From assembly GCA_965223235.1 (NCBI GenBank), contig CBDCVV010000005.1, positions 124,001-188,000 on the forward strand: a stretch of DNA of 64,000 nucleotides. The letters are read 5' to 3'. Below the pieces are notes generated by a model that had not been told where the DNA came from, searched no databases, and saw nothing but the letters and a program-made list of their open reading frames with translations. Below, piece by piece: positions 62,224 to 64,000 of the stretch. The position numbers and the translations under genes were made by a program. The stretch is from UBA2589 sp965223235 (GTDB lineage: Bacteria > Gemmatimonadota > Gemmatimonadetes > Longimicrobiales > Gaopeijiaceae). The stretch's first letter is position 1. The number at the start of each line of letters is the position of its first letter.

Positions 62224-63926
62224 TCGACGTAAGGCCCTCGCCGTCCCTTGTTGCGGCAGCCATCGCGACACTCGCCGCCCTCGGCTCCGCTCCGCTAGAC
62301 GCTCAAACGAACCAGACTTTCGATCTGCTCATCCGGGACGGACGGGTGCTGGACGGCTCCGGCAATCCGTGGTTCCGAGCCGATATCGGGATATCGGACG
62401 GGCGTATTTCGGCCGTCGGGCCGTTGCCCGGCGCGAGTGCGAGCGAGGTCATCGAGGCGGAGGGTCTTTACGTCTCGCCGGGCTTCATCGACATCCATTC
62501 GCACGCCGACGACGGAAGTGCGCGGATCGGTGGAGCCACGATTCGCACGGATGACATCCGGCGCAAAGCGGCGCCCAACGTCGTGTCTCAGGGTGTGACC
62601 ACGGTCGTCGTGAATCATGATGGCCGTTCGCCGTGGCCGATCCGCGACCAACGGGCCCTTCTGGAAGCTCAGGGAGTCGGACCCAACGTCATGCTCATGG
62701 TGGGTCACGGAACCGTTCGCCGTGAAGTGATGGGCGACGACTTCCGGCGGCCGGCCACTCAGGACGAGGTACGCGCGATGCGAGAGCTCGTGCGACAGGC
62801 GTTGGAGGAGGGCGCGGTCGGGATGTCTGCCGGACTCGAGTACGTCCCTGGGCGTTGGAGCACGACGGATGAGGTAGCCAATCTCGCTGAAGAGCTCGTC
62901 CCGTACGACGGAGTGTACATCTCCCATGAGCGCTCCGAAGGGGCCGACCCGATGTGGTTCTGGCCGAGCCAGGATGAGCCCGGACCGCCGACCCTCCAAG
63001 ACGCCATCCTCGAGACGATCGAAATCGGTCGTTCGAGTGGCGCGCGCGTGGTCGCCTCCCATATCAAGGCTAAGGGGGCTCACTACTGGGGCTCCAGCGG
63101 AAGCGCGATCCAGCTCATCCAACGAGCTCGCGACGAGGGCGTGCGGGTGTACGCCGATCAGTATCCGTACGCCACGAGCGGCTCCGACGGAAACACGGTC
63201 CTGATCCCTCGGTGGGCAACGAGTAGCCCGTCCGACGAGGAGGTACCGCCGGCCGAAGCGCTGAGAAGTCGCCTCGGAGACCCGGAGACTGCCGCGCAGA
63301 TTCGACGAGACATCGAGCACGAGATTCGACGGCGGGGAGGAGCTGACCGGGTCGTGCTCTTCGAGTACCCCCGCGAGGAGTGGATCGGGAAGTCGCTCCA
63401 AGAGATTGCGGACGAGCGGGGCGTACACCCCGTCCAGATGGCGATCGACCTGCAACTCGAAGGAGACCCCGACCGTCGTGGCGGTGGGAGACTCCGCGGC
63501 TTCTCGATGTCGGAGATCGATGTCGAGGCGTACGCCGCACAGCCGTGGGTTGCGACGGCCTCGGACGGCGGCATCGCTCTACCGAGTGACGGCTCTGTGC
63601 ATCCGCGCTTCTACGGCACCTTCCCTCGCAAAATCAAGCACTACGCGATCACCGCCGGTGCACTCAGCTTCGAATCGGCCGTTCGATCTCAGACTTCCCT
63701 CCCCGCCCGGATCATGGGCCTCGACGACCGCGGCGAGATTCGAGTAGGGCACTGGGCCGACGTGGTCATCTTCGACCTCGATGAGCTCTCGGACCGGGCA
63801 ACCTTCTTCGAGCCTCACCAGCATGCGGACGGTATCGAGCACGTCTTGATCAACGGCGTCTTCGCGGTCCGCGACGGGCAGATCGAGCACACGCTCCCAG
63901 GACGGGTCCTGCCCTCCACCCGGTGA
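62220..63926 (+). CDS. Exported N-acyl-D-amino-acid deacylase family amidohydrolase
   Basis: A 568-residue protein with a signal peptide (residues about 1-28, ending PLDAQ). The amidohydrolase-3 fold begins with FDLLIRDGRVLDGSGNP; the metal motif is His93-x-His95 in GFIDIHSHADD. Further family matches are VGMSAGLEYVPG, VYISHERSEG, VVASHIKAKGAHYWG, and the C-terminal ASDGGIALPSDGSVHPRFYGT with RIMGLDDRGEIRVGHWADVVIFD. Such enzymes release D-amino acids from N-acyl forms, or act on related N-acyl or lactam substrates. Its start overlaps the aminotransferase stop, so the pair may take up and transaminate a released amino acid (inference). Confidence 0.88.
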   Translation: MIDVRPSPSLVAAAIATLAALGSAPLDAQTNQTFDLLIRDGRVLDGSGNPWFRADIGISDGRISAVGPLPGASASEVIEAEGLYVSPGFIDIHSHADDGSARIGGATIRTDDIRRKAAPNVVSQGVTTVVVNHDGRSPWPIRDQRALLEAQGVGPNVMLMVGHGTVRREVMGDDFRRPATQDEVRAMRELVRQALEEGAVGMSAGLEYVPGRWSTTDEVANLAEELVPYDGVYISHERSEGADPMWFWPSQDEPGPPTLQDAILETIEIGRSSGARVVASHIKAKGAHYWGSSGSAIQLIQRARDEGVRVYADQYPYATSGSDGNTVLIPRWATSSPSDEEVPPAEALRSRLGDPETAAQIRRDIEHEIRRRGGADRVVLFEYPREEWIGKSLQEIADERGVHPVQMAIDLQLEGDPDRRGGGRLRGFSMSEIDVEAYAAQPWVATASDGGIALPSDGSVHPRFYGTFPRKIKHYAITAGALSFESAVRSQTSLPARIMGLDDRGEIRVGHWADVVIFDLDELSDRATFFEPHQHADGIEHVLINGVFAVRDGQIEHTLPGRVLPSTR

Positions 63927-63950
63927 TCCTCGAGCGCCGCGAGTGGCGGG

Positions 63951-64000
63951 CTACTCCGCCCGTAAGGCACTCGACGGTGGCACCTTCGTCGCCCGTCGAG
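63951..64000 (-). CDS. C-terminal end of an FtsX/MacB-like ABC permease (partial)
   Basis: The minus-strand frame entering from the right edge reads RRATKVPPSSALRAE and then a TAG stop at 63951-63953. The ending R-x-A-x-x-V-x-P-x-x-A-L-R-x-E is the usual C-terminus of FtsX/MacB/ADOP-type permeases, just after the last membrane helix. Only 15 codons are visible, so the call is by motif alone. The gene is convergent with the deacylase; GGCGG/CCGCC at 63945-63960 could form a small shared hairpin. Confidence 0.55.
   Translation of the reverse strand, partial: RRATKVPPSSALRAE

Noticed and set aside
1..64000. tRNA, rRNA, CRISPR or insertion sequence
   Set aside because: No T-loop/acceptor patterns, direct spacer repeats, transposase frames or terminal inverted repeats were recognised in any gap.

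Overview
The window is high-GC bacterial chromosomal DNA, densely packed, with long runs of genes that overlap by 1-4 bases. No rRNA, tRNA, IS element, CRISPR array or prophage was seen, and no gene-free stretch exceeds about 230 bases. Gene content (DUF1552/DUF1592/ankyrin set, paired M16 peptidases, a second EF-G type, a sigma-54-linked secretion operon, ADOP/MacB-like permease end) suggests a free-living or host-associated member of Gemmatimonadota or a neighbouring phylum. That placement is inference from content only.

Region 1 (1-16719, all minus strand): a complete but size-reduced type II secretion operon, gspE-G-F-H-I-J-K-L-M-C-D, followed by a PspF-like sigma-54 activator and then a giant secreted YD/RHS-repeat protein that runs off the left edge. 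A second sensor-less sigma-54 activator lies upstream of gspE. A near-consensus sigma-54 promoter (-24 TGGCAC, -12 CTGCC) and a perfect 7+1+7 palindrome sit in the 192-base gap before gspE. The giant protein carries about 13 Ig-like repeats, each with one Cys pair, ahead of the YD repeats, and is the obvious candidate cargo.

Region 2 (16904-34068): a hybrid PKS-NRPS gene cluster. A stand-alone Sfp/EntD phosphopantetheinyl transferase ends in a rho-independent terminator. A tightly coupled operon follows: type I PKS (KS-AT-degenerate DH-KR-ACP), NRPS (TubC-type docking-C-A-T-C-A-T, both A domains with a glycine-like code), two alpha/beta-hydrolase-fold proteins with unusual nucleophile elbows, and a PAPS sulfotransferase. 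A convergent ABC exporter overlaps the sulfotransferase 3' end. There is no loading module and no thioesterase. The predicted product is a beta-hydroxyacyl-Gly-Gly, possibly O-sulfated (inference).

Region 3 (34193-43814, minus): housekeeping genes: EF-G-like GTPase with an odd G4 motif, DUF6159 membrane protein, rhomboid protease, and a coupled operon mutS - TonB-C lipoprotein - cystathionine beta-synthase-type enzyme - D-Ala-D-Ala ligase.

Region 4 (43962-52187): secreted NTF2-like protein, S9 peptidase lipoprotein, ankyrin protein, DUF1552 protein and a DUF1587/1595/1592/1588/1585 protein whose reading frame is broken near 51850.

Region 5 (52290-64000): SPOR protein, holA, ECF sigma factor with zinc anti-sigma factor (the sigma gene has its own sigma-54-type promoter with upstream repeats), operon gpmI-TPR-M16-M16, then plus-strand aminotransferase and N-acyl-D-amino-acid deacylase, and the C-terminal tail of an FtsX/MacB-like permease at the right edge.
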